Shown: one piece after another, positions 8,375 through 17,365 of the stretch | Numbering within the stretch: the first letter of the stretch is position 1 | Layout of the letters: every line of letters begins with the position of its first letter | From: Rhizobium mayense | GTDB lineage: Bacteria > Pseudomonadota > Alphaproteobacteria > Rhizobiales > Rhizobiaceae | Direction of reading: 5' to 3' | DNA: 64,000 bases | Assembly (NCBI RefSeq): GCF_030272705.1 | Contig: NZ_JARFYM010000019.1 | Span: 54,545 to 118,544 of the forward strand | Notes under the pieces: generated by a model | Seen by the model: only the letters and a program-made list of their open reading frames with translations | Database searches by the model: none | What the model was told of the DNA's origin: nothing | Translations under genes and position numbers: made by a program

Positions 8375-9997
8375 ATGATGGATATCGGTATCTCCAGTGC
8401 CCCGCCCGGGGCCGATCTGGTTGCTGTTGGCAAAGGCGGGCGTTCGGCCAAGCAGGATGATAGTGACGGCAAGGGGTTTCTGGACGCGCTGACCAGCTCG
8501 CGCGACAATGGGCGCAAGTCCGACTCGTCCACCAAGGGCAATGCGGACAAAGCCGATACAGGGACAGGGACCGACACCAAAACCGGCAAAGGTAAGGACG
8601 CGGTGAAAAGTTCCGCCGACGACACAAAGGGTGTTGCTTTGGCTGAGGATGACAGCGCGGTCGATCCGTCCGCAACCAGTTTCGCTGCGCTGGCTAAGGG
8701 CGTCACGCAGACTGGGGGCGCCAAGTTTCCGCAGGGAGCGGACGCGACAAATCTTTCAAAATCGCTGATGGGTCTGCAAGATCCGGTCTCCGCAGTTGCC
8801 GCCTCTGGCGACAAGGCCCAGCCGACCGATGCGGCCGGCAATACGGATGCGACCCAAGCCCAAGGCCAGGCTCAAGCTTCGGATCAACTCAATGATATCG
8901 CGCCGCAATTGGCGGACGCTATCGCTGGCGATCAGCCTGTGCAGAATGATGGCGACGGTAAGACGCAGGCGCCGGTAGTCAAGAACGGAAAGCCTGCGTC
9001 AGCCACCGAAGATGGTAAGTCATCGGTGACGCATAATGCCCAAGCCGCGGGCGCGGCGTCGGATGCGTTGTCGCTTCTGAATGTCCCGCAGGTGGCCGCC
9101 ACGGTCGCGGGTGCGCCGCAGAGCGTTGCAAGCGTGTTTGCCGGCGCTGACGGAAAGATGCAGGCGCCGGATCAGTCTTTGCCGAAGTTGGCCGATGCCG
9201 CGCTGAAGGACACGTCGGCCAACGCCGCGGACGCTAGCACGACAGCTTCCGGCAGTAGTGACGATACAACCGTGGCACAGACCTTTCGGCTGATGCGGGC
9301 CGATGGGCGCGGCGGCTCGCTCGATATGTCGATCAGCAAGGGCAGCAACGATACGGCGCAGGTCGACGTCAATGCATCGGGTGGCGGCAGCGTGGAAACC
9401 GTTACCGTGCTCGACTCCCGCCGCTACCTCGCTCTTGCGGCCAACTCCAACGCCGCGCTGGTCACCGGCGCTCTTTCGGGGGACGGAGAGTGGTCGGGTG
9501 CCATGCAGCCGGGTTCCGCACTCTCCAATGCCGCAAGCTGGACCAGCACCGGCAAGGTCGTCAACACGCTGAAGATTCAATTGCATCCCAACGATCTCGG
9601 CGAGGTCACCGCCACCATGCGGCTTCAGGGCGATCAGTTGAGTGTCGATCTCAAAGTGCAGACCAGCGAAGCCTATCGGCAGCTCCATGCCGATCAGAGC
9701 CATATGATCGATGCGCTGCGCGCCCAAGGTTATCAGGTCGACTCCATCACCGTGACCCTGGCCCCGAGCGCGGATCAGCAATCGGATAGCGGCAGGCAAT
9801 CCGGCTTTCAGGGGCAGCCCCAACAGCAGTCCCTGTTGAATCAGGGGCAGGGTGGGGACGCACGACCAAAGGGACAGAGCTATTCAGGGCAGCAGACAAA
9901 TGGCAATGACGGTAATCGCGGCTCGGGCGAACGCGGCACGGAAGATGGCGCTTCTGGCAGTGCTCAGCGCCAGCGCTCTGGCGCTGTTTACCTCTGA
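8375..9997 (+). CDS. fliK: Flagellar hook-length control protein FliK (MotD)
   Basis: A 540-residue hook-length ruler, called MotD in early rhizobial work and later shown to be FliK. Most of the protein is Ala/Gln/Asp/Lys-rich and low-complexity, as expected for a ruler. The conserved C-terminal FliK domain is visible at about residues 395-465 (LKIQLHPNDLGEVTATMRLQ, then LSVDLKVQTSEAYRQL). The tail is Gln/Gly-rich. I place the start at ATG 8375, after AGGAAAG; a TTG at 8369 overlapping the motC stop is possible. Its last 98 bases overlap the next gene in another frame. Confidence 0.9.
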   Translation: MMDIGISSAPPGADLVAVGKGGRSAKQDDSDGKGFLDALTSSRDNGRKSDSSTKGNADKADTGTGTDTKTGKGKDAVKSSADDTKGVALAEDDSAVDPSATSFAALAKGVTQTGGAKFPQGADATNLSKSLMGLQDPVSAVAASGDKAQPTDAAGNTDATQAQGQAQASDQLNDIAPQLADAIAGDQPVQNDGDGKTQAPVVKNGKPASATEDGKSSVTHNAQAAGAASDALSLLNVPQVAATVAGAPQSVASVFAGADGKMQAPDQSLPKLADAALKDTSANAADASTTASGSSDDTTVAQTFRLMRADGRGGSLDMSISKGSNDTAQVDVNASGGGSVETVTVLDSRRYLALAANSNAALVTGALSGDGEWSGAMQPGSALSNAASWTSTGKVVNTLKIQLHPNDLGEVTATMRLQGDQLSVDLKVQTSEAYRQLHADQSHMIDALRAQGYQVDSITVTLAPSADQQSDSGRQSGFQGQPQQQSLLNQGQGGDARPKGQSYSGQQTNGNDGNRGSGERGTEDGASGSAQRQRSGAVYL

Positions 9998-10532
9998 CGC
10001 ATCTGCTTTTGTCAATGGAGCCCCGCCGAATACCGGTGCCACCGGCCTTTGCGAGCGCGAGATCCAGTCTGCTGCGGCGAAATACGGGATACCTGAGGGC
10101 ATCCTCTATTCCGTCGGTTTGACGGAGACCGGACGCAAGGGCTCGCTCTATCCTTACGCTCTCAATATCGAAGGCAAGCCGGTCTTTCCGCCGTCCGAAA
10201 ACGCCGCCCTGCAGACCTTCGTCATGGCGAAACAGAGCGGCGCGAAGTTGATCGACATCGGTTGCATGCAGATCAACCAGTATTTTCACGGCGAAAATTT
10301 CGCCTCCGTTGCCGATATGTTCGACCCGCATCGCAATGTCGAATATGCCGCCAAGTTCCTCCGCGACCTCCATGACAGGCATGAGACCTGGACGATGGCG
10401 GTAGCAAGATACCACGCAGGCCCAAATAATAACCCCGAGCAGAAGGTCTATGTCTGCCGCGTCATCGCCAATCTGGTCGCAACCGGATACGGGAAATGGA
10501 CGCCCAACGCGGCGACTTTTTGTCGAAACTGA
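9900..10532 (+). CDS. Secreted lytic transglycosylase (SLT, flagellar locus)
   Basis: About 210 residues with a signal peptide (MAMTVIAARANAARK, then a hydrophobic run to ASA near 36) and a lysozyme-like SLT domain. The catalytic Glu lies in the SVGLTETG motif (E76 from this start), followed by DIGCMQIN and the AVARYHAGP motif. It probably opens peptidoglycan so that rod and hook can pass the wall. The FlgJ homologue at 20764 has no muramidase domain, so this enzyme may supply that activity, as SltF does in Rhodobacter. The start is not certain: ATG 9900 keeps the basic n-region, while ATG 9945 would drop it. Either way it overlaps the 3' end of fliK out of frame. Confidence 0.88.
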   Translation: MAMTVIAARANAARKMALLAVLSASALALFTSDASAFVNGAPPNTGATGLCEREIQSAAAKYGIPEGILYSVGLTETGRKGSLYPYALNIEGKPVFPPSENAALQTFVMAKQSGAKLIDIGCMQINQYFHGENFASVADMFDPHRNVEYAAKFLRDLHDRHETWTMAVARYHAGPNNNPEQKVYVCRVIANLVATGYGKWTPNAATFCRN

Positions 10533-10706
10533 ATCAACCGAAAATTGTGCCGCGCTTTGCGTACGTCGCCGCTAACCATTTTGACACGGTTGACAACATT
10601 CGAATGGCCTGAACTACGTATATTCGTAATATACTAACTAACTACATTTTTATCGGTGTAAAATGAAGGGCACCCACTATATCTAGTGCAAATCGGCCCC
10701 CAATTC

Positions 10707-10721
10707 TTAATCAATTGTTAA
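10707..10721. promoter_or_regulatory. CtrA-like site upstream of rem
   Basis: TTAATCAATTGTTAA is an exact TTAA-N7-TTAA match, 92-106 bases before the rem ATG, inside a 280-base AT-rich gap (10533-10812) with no gene. It is also nearly palindromic. This would link the flagellar activator to the cell cycle if CtrA binds; binding is inferred. Confidence 0.5.
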
Positions 10722-10812
10722 TTTCCGTCACTCATTTCCGACAGTTGTTCGTGATTCGCCCGATTCGTACCCATAGTTCATCGAAACACCACACTGATTC
10801 GGAGGCGGACGA

Positions 10813-11484
10813 ATGATCGTAGTGGTTGATGAGCGAGAGCTCGTTAAGGACGGATATACTTCTCTCTTTGGGCGCGAGGGCATCCCGTCGACCGGGTTCG
10901 ACCCCCGGGAATTCGGCGAATGGGTCACGACTGCTGCGGACGGCGATATTGCCGCGGTCGAAGCATTCTTGATCGGACAGGGACAGCATGTGCACGAATT
11001 GCCTCGGGCGATTCGCGACCGGTCGGTGGCCCCGGTCATCGCTGTCAGTGATCAGCCCTCGTTGGAATCGACGCTGGCGCTCTTCGACTGCGGCGTCGAT
11101 GATGTCGTGCGTAAGCCGGTGCATCCGCGCGAGATTCTGGCACGGGCGGCTGCGATCCGCCGCAGGCTGAAGGCGATCACCAGCTATACCGACATCGGTC
11201 CGATTCGGGTCTTCGCCGATGGCCGCGACCCGGAGATCAACGGCGATGTCTTCGCCCTGCCGCGGCGCGAACGGCGCATCCTGGAGTATTTGATTTCCAA
11301 CCGCGGTCGCCGGGTCACCAAGACGCAGATATTCAACGCGATCTACGGCATCTTCGACGAAGAAGTCGAAGAGAATGTCGTTGAAAGCCATATTTCCAAG
11401 CTGCGTAAGAAGTTGCGCAAGAAGCTCGGTTTCGATCCGGTCGATTCCAAGCGCTTCCTTGGCTACTGCATCGATTGGAATTGA
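10813..11484 (+). CDS. rem: Rem, orphan OmpR-family flagellar regulator
   Basis: A 223-residue response regulator of the Rem type (regulator of exponential-growth motility in Sinorhizobium), which activates late flagellar genes. The N-terminal domain folds like a receiver (MIVVVDERELVKDGY) and keeps the switch-face KP (VDDVVRKPVHP, about 95-105). The segment where the phosphorylated Asp should be reads EAFLIGQGQHVH, with no suitable Asp, so control by phosphorylation is unlikely. The C-terminal OmpR winged helix is complete (ALPRRERRILEYL, VTKTQIFNAIY, VVESHISKLRKKL). The start follows a GGAGG Shine-Dalgarno. No histidine kinase is adjacent. Confidence 0.93.
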   Translation: MIVVVDERELVKDGYTSLFGREGIPSTGFDPREFGEWVTTAADGDIAAVEAFLIGQGQHVHELPRAIRDRSVAPVIAVSDQPSLESTLALFDCGVDDVVRKPVHPREILARAAAIRRRLKAITSYTDIGPIRVFADGRDPEINGDVFALPRRERRILEYLISNRGRRVTKTQIFNAIYGIFDEEVEENVVESHISKLRKKLRKKLGFDPVDSKRFLGYCIDWN

Positions 11485-11774
11485 TGCTTCAATCGGGATC
11501 TGGCGTAACGGCGCTTGAACCCCGCGTGTAATTCCCTCCCAGAATTCCTCCCAAATTCGCAGAATTATACGCGGGCTCCGAACGTCGATCGCGATGTTCG
11601 GATGCGAGGGTGTGCCGATTCTTACCGTTACTGCGACCCTTGTGCGCTTCTATGGCCACGTCGCAGCAACCTCCGAAAAGCTGCTTCATGACGATCGGCT
11701 TTTCCTCTTTTCAGACAGCTTCACGCAAGGCCCACTCCCTACTCTCAGCCTTACGAGGAAAACGAGGATTCCAG

Positions 11775-13046
11775 ATGAGCATTTTCGGCAGTATGAAAAC
11801 CGCGGTTTCGGGGATGAATGCCCAGGCGAACCGTTTGGGCACTGTTTCTGACAACATCGCCAATGCCAACACCACCGGTTACAAGGAAGCATCGACGAGC
11901 TTTTCCTCCCTCGTTCTGCCTTCCTCCGCCGGCAGCTACAATTCCGGTGGCGTCGAGACGTCGGTTCACTATGCGATCTCGCAGCAGGGCAATATCTCCT
12001 ACACCACCTCGAACACCGACCTCGCAATTCAGGGCAACGGCTTCTTCGTCGTCCAGAGCTCGTCCGGACAAACGTTCTTAAGCCGCTCCGGCGACTTTTC
12101 GCCGGATCCGTCGGGCAACCTCGTCAATTCCGCCGGCTTCACGCTGATGGGCTATCCCTATGCTTCCGGGGCTCCTTCGGTAGTCGTCAACGGCTTCAGT
12201 GGCCTGGTGCCGATTAATGTCAACCAGAACGGCGTGACCGCCGTCGCCACGACGACCGGCGACATGGAAGGTAACCTCAATTCCAACGCCAATATCGCGA
12301 CCAGCAGCGCCAGCGGTTTCCTGCCGTCCGAAAATCAGGCGCCGGTTACAGGCGACACGAGCAAGAGCTCGATCACCGGTTACGACAGCCAGGGCAATGC
12401 GGTTACCTTCGACGTCTACTACACCAAGACGGCGGACAACACGTGGGACGTGTCGGTCTACAATCACGCCGACGCGGCTTCGGGCGACACTCCGTTCCCT
12501 TATGGCGGCGATGGCTTGGTCGGCAGCACCACTCTGACCTTCGATGCGAATGGTCAGCAAGACGCTGCTTCAGCCCCTACCTTCCCCATTACCCTCGGGT
12601 CTGGGCAAACCATCTCGATGGATTTCTCGGGCTTCACCCAGGTCGCCACTGACTTCAATGCGACCGGCAAGATGAACGGCCAGGCTCCCAACCCGGTGAC
12701 GAGTGTCACGATCGGCAAGGACGGGACGGTCAACGCGGTCTTCAAAGACAGCTCCACCAAGGCCCTTTATCGTATCCCGCTCGCCACGGTGGCAAGCCCC
12801 GACAATCTGACGGTTGAGAGCGGCAACGTCTATTCGGCCAATGGTAATTCGGGCGTTACGGTTACCGGCTTTCCACAAACCGGTGGCTTCGGCTACATCC
12901 AATCGGGCGCGCTGGAAGAATCCAACGTCGACCTTGCAACCGAACTGACGAACATGATCGAGGCGCAGAAAAGCTACACCGCGAACTCCAAGGTGTTCCA
13001 AGCTGGTTCCGACCTTCTGGACGTTCTCGTCAACCTGCAACGTTAA
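11775..13046 (+). CDS. flgE: Flagellar hook protein FlgE
   Basis: The 423-residue hook subunit. N-terminal rod/hook motif: SGMNAQANRLGTVSDNIANA followed by NTTGYKEA. The C-terminal flagellar domain carries GALEESNVDLATELTNMIEA and ends SDLLDVLVNLQR. The start at ATG 11775 (after ACGAGG) gives the family-standard MSIFGSMKTAVSGM; an upstream in-frame ATG would add 55 unrelated residues. The 290-base gap before it has no other gene and should hold a promoter. It heads a run flgE-flgK-flgL-flaF-flbT-flgD with short gaps or overlaps. Confidence 0.96.
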   Translation: MSIFGSMKTAVSGMNAQANRLGTVSDNIANANTTGYKEASTSFSSLVLPSSAGSYNSGGVETSVHYAISQQGNISYTTSNTDLAIQGNGFFVVQSSSGQTFLSRSGDFSPDPSGNLVNSAGFTLMGYPYASGAPSVVVNGFSGLVPINVNQNGVTAVATTTGDMEGNLNSNANIATSSASGFLPSENQAPVTGDTSKSSITGYDSQGNAVTFDVYYTKTADNTWDVSVYNHADAASGDTPFPYGGDGLVGSTTLTFDANGQQDAASAPTFPITLGSGQTISMDFSGFTQVATDFNATGKMNGQAPNPVTSVTIGKDGTVNAVFKDSSTKALYRIPLATVASPDNLTVESGNVYSANGNSGVTVTGFPQTGGFGYIQSGALEESNVDLATELTNMIEAQKSYTANSKVFQAGSDLLDVLVNLQR

Positions 13047-13073
13047 TCAGTACGATAGGGTACCGAGCCAGCC

Positions 13074-14549
13074 ATGTCGCTCACCACAGCACTCAATAAC
13101 GCGCAAGCGATATTCAACAATACCGGCACGCAGAGCAGTGTCGTATCGAACAATATCGCCAATGCCGGCAACGCGGATTACACCCGCCGCCAGGCGATGC
13201 TGACGACCGACATGTCTGGCGCGCAGGTCGTAAAGATCGCTCGCGCCGACGAGCCTTCCTTGCAGAAAGCCTTCCTGGGCAGCACGTCTGACGATGCTGC
13301 CCAGCAGCGACTGCTGAAGGGCTACGAGGATATCCAGTCCGGAACGATCGGTGGCAATAACAACGAGATCGCGCCGGCCACCTATCTTGCCGCCCTGCAA
13401 ACGGCAATGCAGACTTTTGCTGGTTCTCCCTCCAGCATCACTGCGGCACAATCAGCGATCAACGCGGCCCAGGATCTCTCAAACTCGCTGAACAATGCGA
13501 CGACGGCCGTAAACGGAATACGCACCGACGCCGACAAGGAAATCAGTTCGGACGTCAGTTCGCTGAACAGCCTGCTAGCGCAGTTCGAGCAGGCGAACGA
13601 TGCGGTCAAAACCGCGACGGCGACCGCTGGCCCCACGTCCTCCGCGCTGTCGGATGCAATGGACCAACGCGACTCGGTCCTGAAACAGATATCGCAGATC
13701 GTTGGCGTCACCACGGTGACGCGGCCGAACGGCGACATGGCGCTCTATACCAGCGGCGGCGCGACCCTGTTCGAAACGATACCGCGTCAGGTGACTTTCA
13801 CGCCGACGAATTCCTATACGGACGGCACCGTCGGCAACAATGTTTACATCGATGGCGTGGTGCTCGATCCCGGCCAGGGTGCGGACACGACGGCGCAGGG
13901 CAGCCTTCAAGCGGCACTTCAGGTGCGCGACGACGTTGCTCCGACCTACCAGAAGCAGCTCGATGAGATCTCGCGCGGCCTCGTGACGATGTTTTCGGAG
14001 AAGAATCAAGCGGACTCCAGTCAGCCGGCGCTGCCCGGCCTGTTCACCTGGAGCGGCGGTACCGTGCCGACCGATACCACTGCCGTCGCCGGCATGGCAG
14101 GTACGATTGCCGTCAATCCGGCGCTAATCACCTCGCAAGGCGGCGATCCCACGCTTTTGCGGGACGGCGGCATCAACGGTTCCGACTACGTCGTCAATTC
14201 CAGTGGCGACAGCGGTTATTCGGGGTTGCTCGACTCCTACGTCACCGGCATGGATACGAAGATGAACTTCGATCCCAATGCGGGCTCCGACACGACGGCC
14301 AGCATCATGGATTACGCGTCCGCTTCCATCGGCTGGCTGGAAGATCAGCGCAGCTCGGCAAATACAGCGGCGGAAAATACCTCCGCGGCGCTGTCGCGTT
14401 CATCGGAAGTCTATTCGAACGAGACCGGCGTCAATCTCGATGAAGAGCTGACACTGATGATGGACATCGAACAGTCCTACAAGGCGGGAACGAAGATATT
14501 GAACGCCGTCAACCAGATGCTTCAATCGGTACTGGATATTGCGAGCTAA
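13074..14549 (+). CDS. flgK: Hook-filament junction protein FlgK (HAP1)
   Basis: A 491-residue HAP1, the first junction protein between hook and filament. The N-terminal motif is VSNNIANAGNADYTRRQAM, and the C-terminal helix is GVNLDEELTLMMDIEQSYKA with an end typical of axial proteins (ILNAVNQMLQSVLDI). The middle is Ser/Thr/Ala/Gly-rich. It starts 27 bases after flgE and ends 3 bases before flgL. Confidence 0.95.
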   Translation: MSLTTALNNAQAIFNNTGTQSSVVSNNIANAGNADYTRRQAMLTTDMSGAQVVKIARADEPSLQKAFLGSTSDDAAQQRLLKGYEDIQSGTIGGNNNEIAPATYLAALQTAMQTFAGSPSSITAAQSAINAAQDLSNSLNNATTAVNGIRTDADKEISSDVSSLNSLLAQFEQANDAVKTATATAGPTSSALSDAMDQRDSVLKQISQIVGVTTVTRPNGDMALYTSGGATLFETIPRQVTFTPTNSYTDGTVGNNVYIDGVVLDPGQGADTTAQGSLQAALQVRDDVAPTYQKQLDEISRGLVTMFSEKNQADSSQPALPGLFTWSGGTVPTDTTAVAGMAGTIAVNPALITSQGGDPTLLRDGGINGSDYVVNSSGDSGYSGLLDSYVTGMDTKMNFDPNAGSDTTASIMDYASASIGWLEDQRSSANTAAENTSAALSRSSEVYSNETGVNLDEELTLMMDIEQSYKAGTKILNAVNQMLQSVLDIAS

Positions 14550-14552
14550 GCC

Positions 14553-15611
14553 ATGAAACTTTCCTTCATTTCAAGCGCAGCCATTCAGAACGCGATGCGC
14601 CAGACGATCCGTCAGGCGCAGAATGAGATGACGGATGCTTCGACCGAAGCGACGACCGGCGTCTATGCCGATATCGGCGTCGCGCTGGGTGGCAACACCG
14701 CGCTCAGCGTCAATCTCACGCGGGAAGTGACGCGCATCGATTCGCTGCTCAGCAGCAACTCGATCGCCGACCAACGCATGTCCTCATCGCAGACGGCGCT
14801 CGGCGACATGTCGTCCCAAGCCCAAAAGCTGATGGATCAGCTGGTGGCGCTGCGCGGCAATACCGATGGCAGCAGCCTATCGCTGACGCAGCAGACGGCA
14901 AGTGCCACGCTGTCGAGCTTCGTCTCCGATGCCAATACTATGGTCAATGGCGAATATCTTTTCGCCGGTACCAATACAGACGTGCAGCCGATAACCGACA
15001 ATAGCGCCAACGCAACCGCGACTATCCAGGCGGCGTTGACGCAATATGCCAGCGATAACGGCACGACCGTCGACCAGCTCACCGGCGACCAGATGAAGGA
15101 TTTCATCACCACCCAGGTCGAGCCGATGTTCACTTCGGACAGCGCTCCTGCGCCGGACAACTGGGCAAGCTGGTCGAACGCGTCGGGACAGAACATGTCG
15201 AGCCGCATCAGCAACTCGGAAGTGATCGACTCCTCGACCAACGCCAATGAACCCGGCATGCGCTACCTGGCGCTGGCAACCACCGTCGTCAATTCGTTGA
15301 TGGATTCGAGTTTGGGCTTGAACCAGGACGCGTTGAATGCGGTCAACGACCAGGCGACAAGCTATACGCGTCAGGCGATCGATGGAATCAACAACCAGTC
15401 GAGCCAGCTCGGCCTGTCGCAATCGCGTCTCTCAGATGCGAACACATCGCTGAATGCACAGAAAGACATCATTAATACTAATATCGGTGATCTTACCGGA
15501 GTCGACCCTTATGAGGCTTCGACCAAGGTCAACAGTCTCGAAACTCAGCTTCAGACGGCCTATACTATCGTCTCGAAGATACAGCAGCTGAGCCTTGTAA
15601 ATTACCTTTGA
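14553..15611 (+). CDS. flgL: Hook-filament junction protein FlgL (HAP3)
   Basis: A 352-residue flagellin-like junction protein that joins FlgK to the filament. The N-terminal helix reads IQNAMRQTIRQAQNEMTDAS, and the C-terminal helix reads STKVNSLETQLQTAYTIVSK, ending IQQLSLVNYL. An ADANTMVNGEYLFAGTNTD-like segment (residues about 127-146) is typical of FlgL. Its gap to flgK is 3 bases, so the pair is co-translated. Confidence 0.95.
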   Translation: MKLSFISSAAIQNAMRQTIRQAQNEMTDASTEATTGVYADIGVALGGNTALSVNLTREVTRIDSLLSSNSIADQRMSSSQTALGDMSSQAQKLMDQLVALRGNTDGSSLSLTQQTASATLSSFVSDANTMVNGEYLFAGTNTDVQPITDNSANATATIQAALTQYASDNGTTVDQLTGDQMKDFITTQVEPMFTSDSAPAPDNWASWSNASGQNMSSRISNSEVIDSSTNANEPGMRYLALATTVVNSLMDSSLGLNQDALNAVNDQATSYTRQAIDGINNQSSQLGLSQSRLSDANTSLNAQKDIINTNIGDLTGVDPYEASTKVNSLETQLQTAYTIVSKIQQLSLVNYL

Positions 15612-15648
15612 TGATCAAAGGGATGTAATGACCAGGAAGGATGCATGA

Positions 15649-15996
15649 ATGTATCAGTTCTCATATGCGGAAGTCATGCAGGACGCAGTGGCGGACGCCA
15701 AGGAGCGAGAACGTCAAGTTCTGGACCGGTCGATAGCTCTTCTCTCCGCGGCTCGTGACAAGGGGAAGTACGGCCGCGAAGCGATCGAGGCGCTGTTCTA
15801 CACACGACGTGTTTGGATCAGCTTCATCGAGGATCTGAAAAGTCCAGAGAACCAACTTAATGTCGAACTGCGTGCCAATCTGATCTCGATCGCAATCTGG
15901 ATCCTGAAGGAATGCGACCGGATCCGGAGGCGGCAGTCGGAAAATTATCAAGGCATCATCGATGTCACCACCATCATCAGGGATGGACTTAAATGA
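15649..15996 (+). CDS. flaF: Flagellar biosynthesis regulator FlaF
   Basis: A 115-residue helical protein found in alphaproteobacteria, where FlaF is needed for flagellin synthesis or export and works with FlbT. Identity rests on the family-typical start MYQFSYAEVMQDAVADAKER, the TRRVWISFIEDL segment and the position directly before flbT, with an ATGA overlap. A strong AGGAAGGA Shine-Dalgarno precedes the ATG. Confidence 0.92.
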   Translation: MYQFSYAEVMQDAVADAKERERQVLDRSIALLSAARDKGKYGREAIEALFYTRRVWISFIEDLKSPENQLNVELRANLISIAIWILKECDRIRRRQSENYQGIIDVTTIIRDGLK

Positions 15997-16442
15997 AAAG
16001 TACGCTTCGCATATCGCTTAAAGCTGGGGAAAGAATTTTTATCAACGGGGCCGTGCTGCGCGTTGACCGCAAGGTCGCCCTGGAATTCCTGAATGATGTT
16101 ACCTTCTTGCTCGAGAACCACGTTCTCCAGCCGGAAGATGCGACGACGCCTCTGCGCCAGCTCTATTTTATCGCGCAGATGATCCTCATCAATCCGGAAG
16201 GCAAGGAACAATCGACGGCGATGTTCCGTAAGTCGATCGTCATGCTGCTCTCGTGCTTCCATAATGAGGAAGTGCTGGCTGAGCTGAAGCGTATCGACGG
16301 CCTTGTTGCGACCGGCCGCGCCTTCGATGCGCTGAAGGCGATCCGCGGGCTTTATCCGATCGAGGACAACATCCTCCACAACCAGGAAATGCCGGCTGCG
16401 ACGATCGAGCATATTCGCCGGGAGATCGCACCGTGGCGGTAG
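15993..16442 (+). CDS. flbT: Flagellin synthesis repressor FlbT
   Basis: A 149-residue FlbT. In Caulobacter, FlbT binds flagellin mRNA leaders and represses translation until the hook is complete. Visible family features are the beta-rich start LRISLKAGERIFINGAVLRV and the helical core PLRQLYFIAQMILINP. It overlaps flaF by 4 bases and flgD by 10. The flagellin leaders upstream (2441-2516 and 3512-3696) are candidate targets, which is inference. Confidence 0.93.
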   Translation: MKSTLRISLKAGERIFINGAVLRVDRKVALEFLNDVTFLLENHVLQPEDATTPLRQLYFIAQMILINPEGKEQSTAMFRKSIVMLLSCFHNEEVLAELKRIDGLVATGRAFDALKAIRGLYPIEDNILHNQEMPAATIEHIRREIAPWR

Positions 16443-16918
16443 ATCCGGTCAGTCAGATCAACAGCAATAACAGCAGCTCGAGCAGCTCTAGTAGCGCTGC
16501 TGCGCAGCAGAGCGCCAGCCTGAATTACAACGATTTCTTGCAACTCCTCATCGCCCAGATGAAGACGCAGGATCCGACCTCCCCGATGGATGCGACCCAG
16601 CAGATTTCGCAGCTTGCGAGCTTCTCCCAGGTCGAGCAGCAGATCCAGACGAACTCGCACCTGGAAACGGTTTTGCAGAACCAATGGATTTCGAATGCGT
16701 CGGACTATATCGGCAAGCAGATCATGAGTGCCGACGGTACGGTGACCGGCACTATCAAGGAAGTAACCGTCTATTCGGATGGTATTATCGCGCAAACCGA
16801 TGCGGGCGACAAAGTCCTCCTGCAGGCAGGCGTTACCGTCGCTCCTTCGGGAACGACGATTGATAAGCCGTCGTCGTCGGATAATAGTAGCAGCAGCGAT
16901 TCGTCTAGCAGCAACTGA
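16433..16918 (+). CDS. flgD: Hook capping protein FlgD
   Basis: A 161-residue hook scaffold. The conserved core is clear: FLQLLIAQMKTQDPTSPMD, then QLASFSQVEQ (about 35-65). It is shorter than enteric FlgD (about 230) and lacks most of the C-terminal beta domains, as is usual in rhizobia. Both ends are serine tracts (an N-terminal Ser run at about 12-19 and a C-terminal Ser/Asp/Asn tail from about 145). It starts with GTG inside the end of flbT. Confidence 0.93.
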   Translation: MAVDPVSQINSNNSSSSSSSSAAAQQSASLNYNDFLQLLIAQMKTQDPTSPMDATQQISQLASFSQVEQQIQTNSHLETVLQNQWISNASDYIGKQIMSADGTVTGTIKEVTVYSDGIIAQTDAGDKVLLQAGVTVAPSGTTIDKPSSSDNSSSSDSSSSN

Positions 16919-16980
16919 CAGCGGCGATAGCGCCGCCAGCGGCTCATGAGGAGCCGGCTGAACTAAAGGGTGAGGATATC

Positions 16981-17247
16981 ATGAACGAAGCCGATGCATT
17001 GGATATCTTCCAGGCGGCGATCTGGACAGTCCTCGTTTCTGCCGGTCCGGCAATTCTCGCCGCCATGGTCGTCGGCTTGGTCATTGCCTTGATTCAGGCG
17101 CTGACCCAGGTGCAGGAGGCCACATTGACCTTCGTGCCAAAGATCGTCGCGGTCATGGTGACTGTCGGCATCACGGCGCCCTTCGTCGGTTCGCAGATCT
17201 CGATCTTCACCAACCTCGTCTTTTCTCGAATCCAATCGGGGTTCTAG
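16981..17247 (+). CDS. fliQ: Flagellar export gate protein FliQ
   Basis: An 88-residue inner-membrane protein with two transmembrane helices (about 15-38 and 52-75), part of the FliPQR export gate. The family motif LIQALTQVQEATLTFVPKI is present. A GGTGAGGA Shine-Dalgarno precedes the ATG. A small hairpin (AGCGGCTC with GGAGCCGGCT, about 16938-16959) lies between flgD and fliQ. fliP is not in the window. Confidence 0.95.
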   Translation: MNEADALDIFQAAIWTVLVSAGPAILAAMVVGLVIALIQALTQVQEATLTFVPKIVAVMVTVGITAPFVGSQISIFTNLVFSRIQSGF

Positions 17248-17365
17248 GGCGCCGGGCGATTCGCGCGAGGCCATTCTCGCGCAAGCTTCGCCTCTTAATG
17301 ATCTGACCGAATAGGGCAAACGGGTCAGCCGTCTGCCCCCTCTCATGAAGAGACGGAACCGGTCG

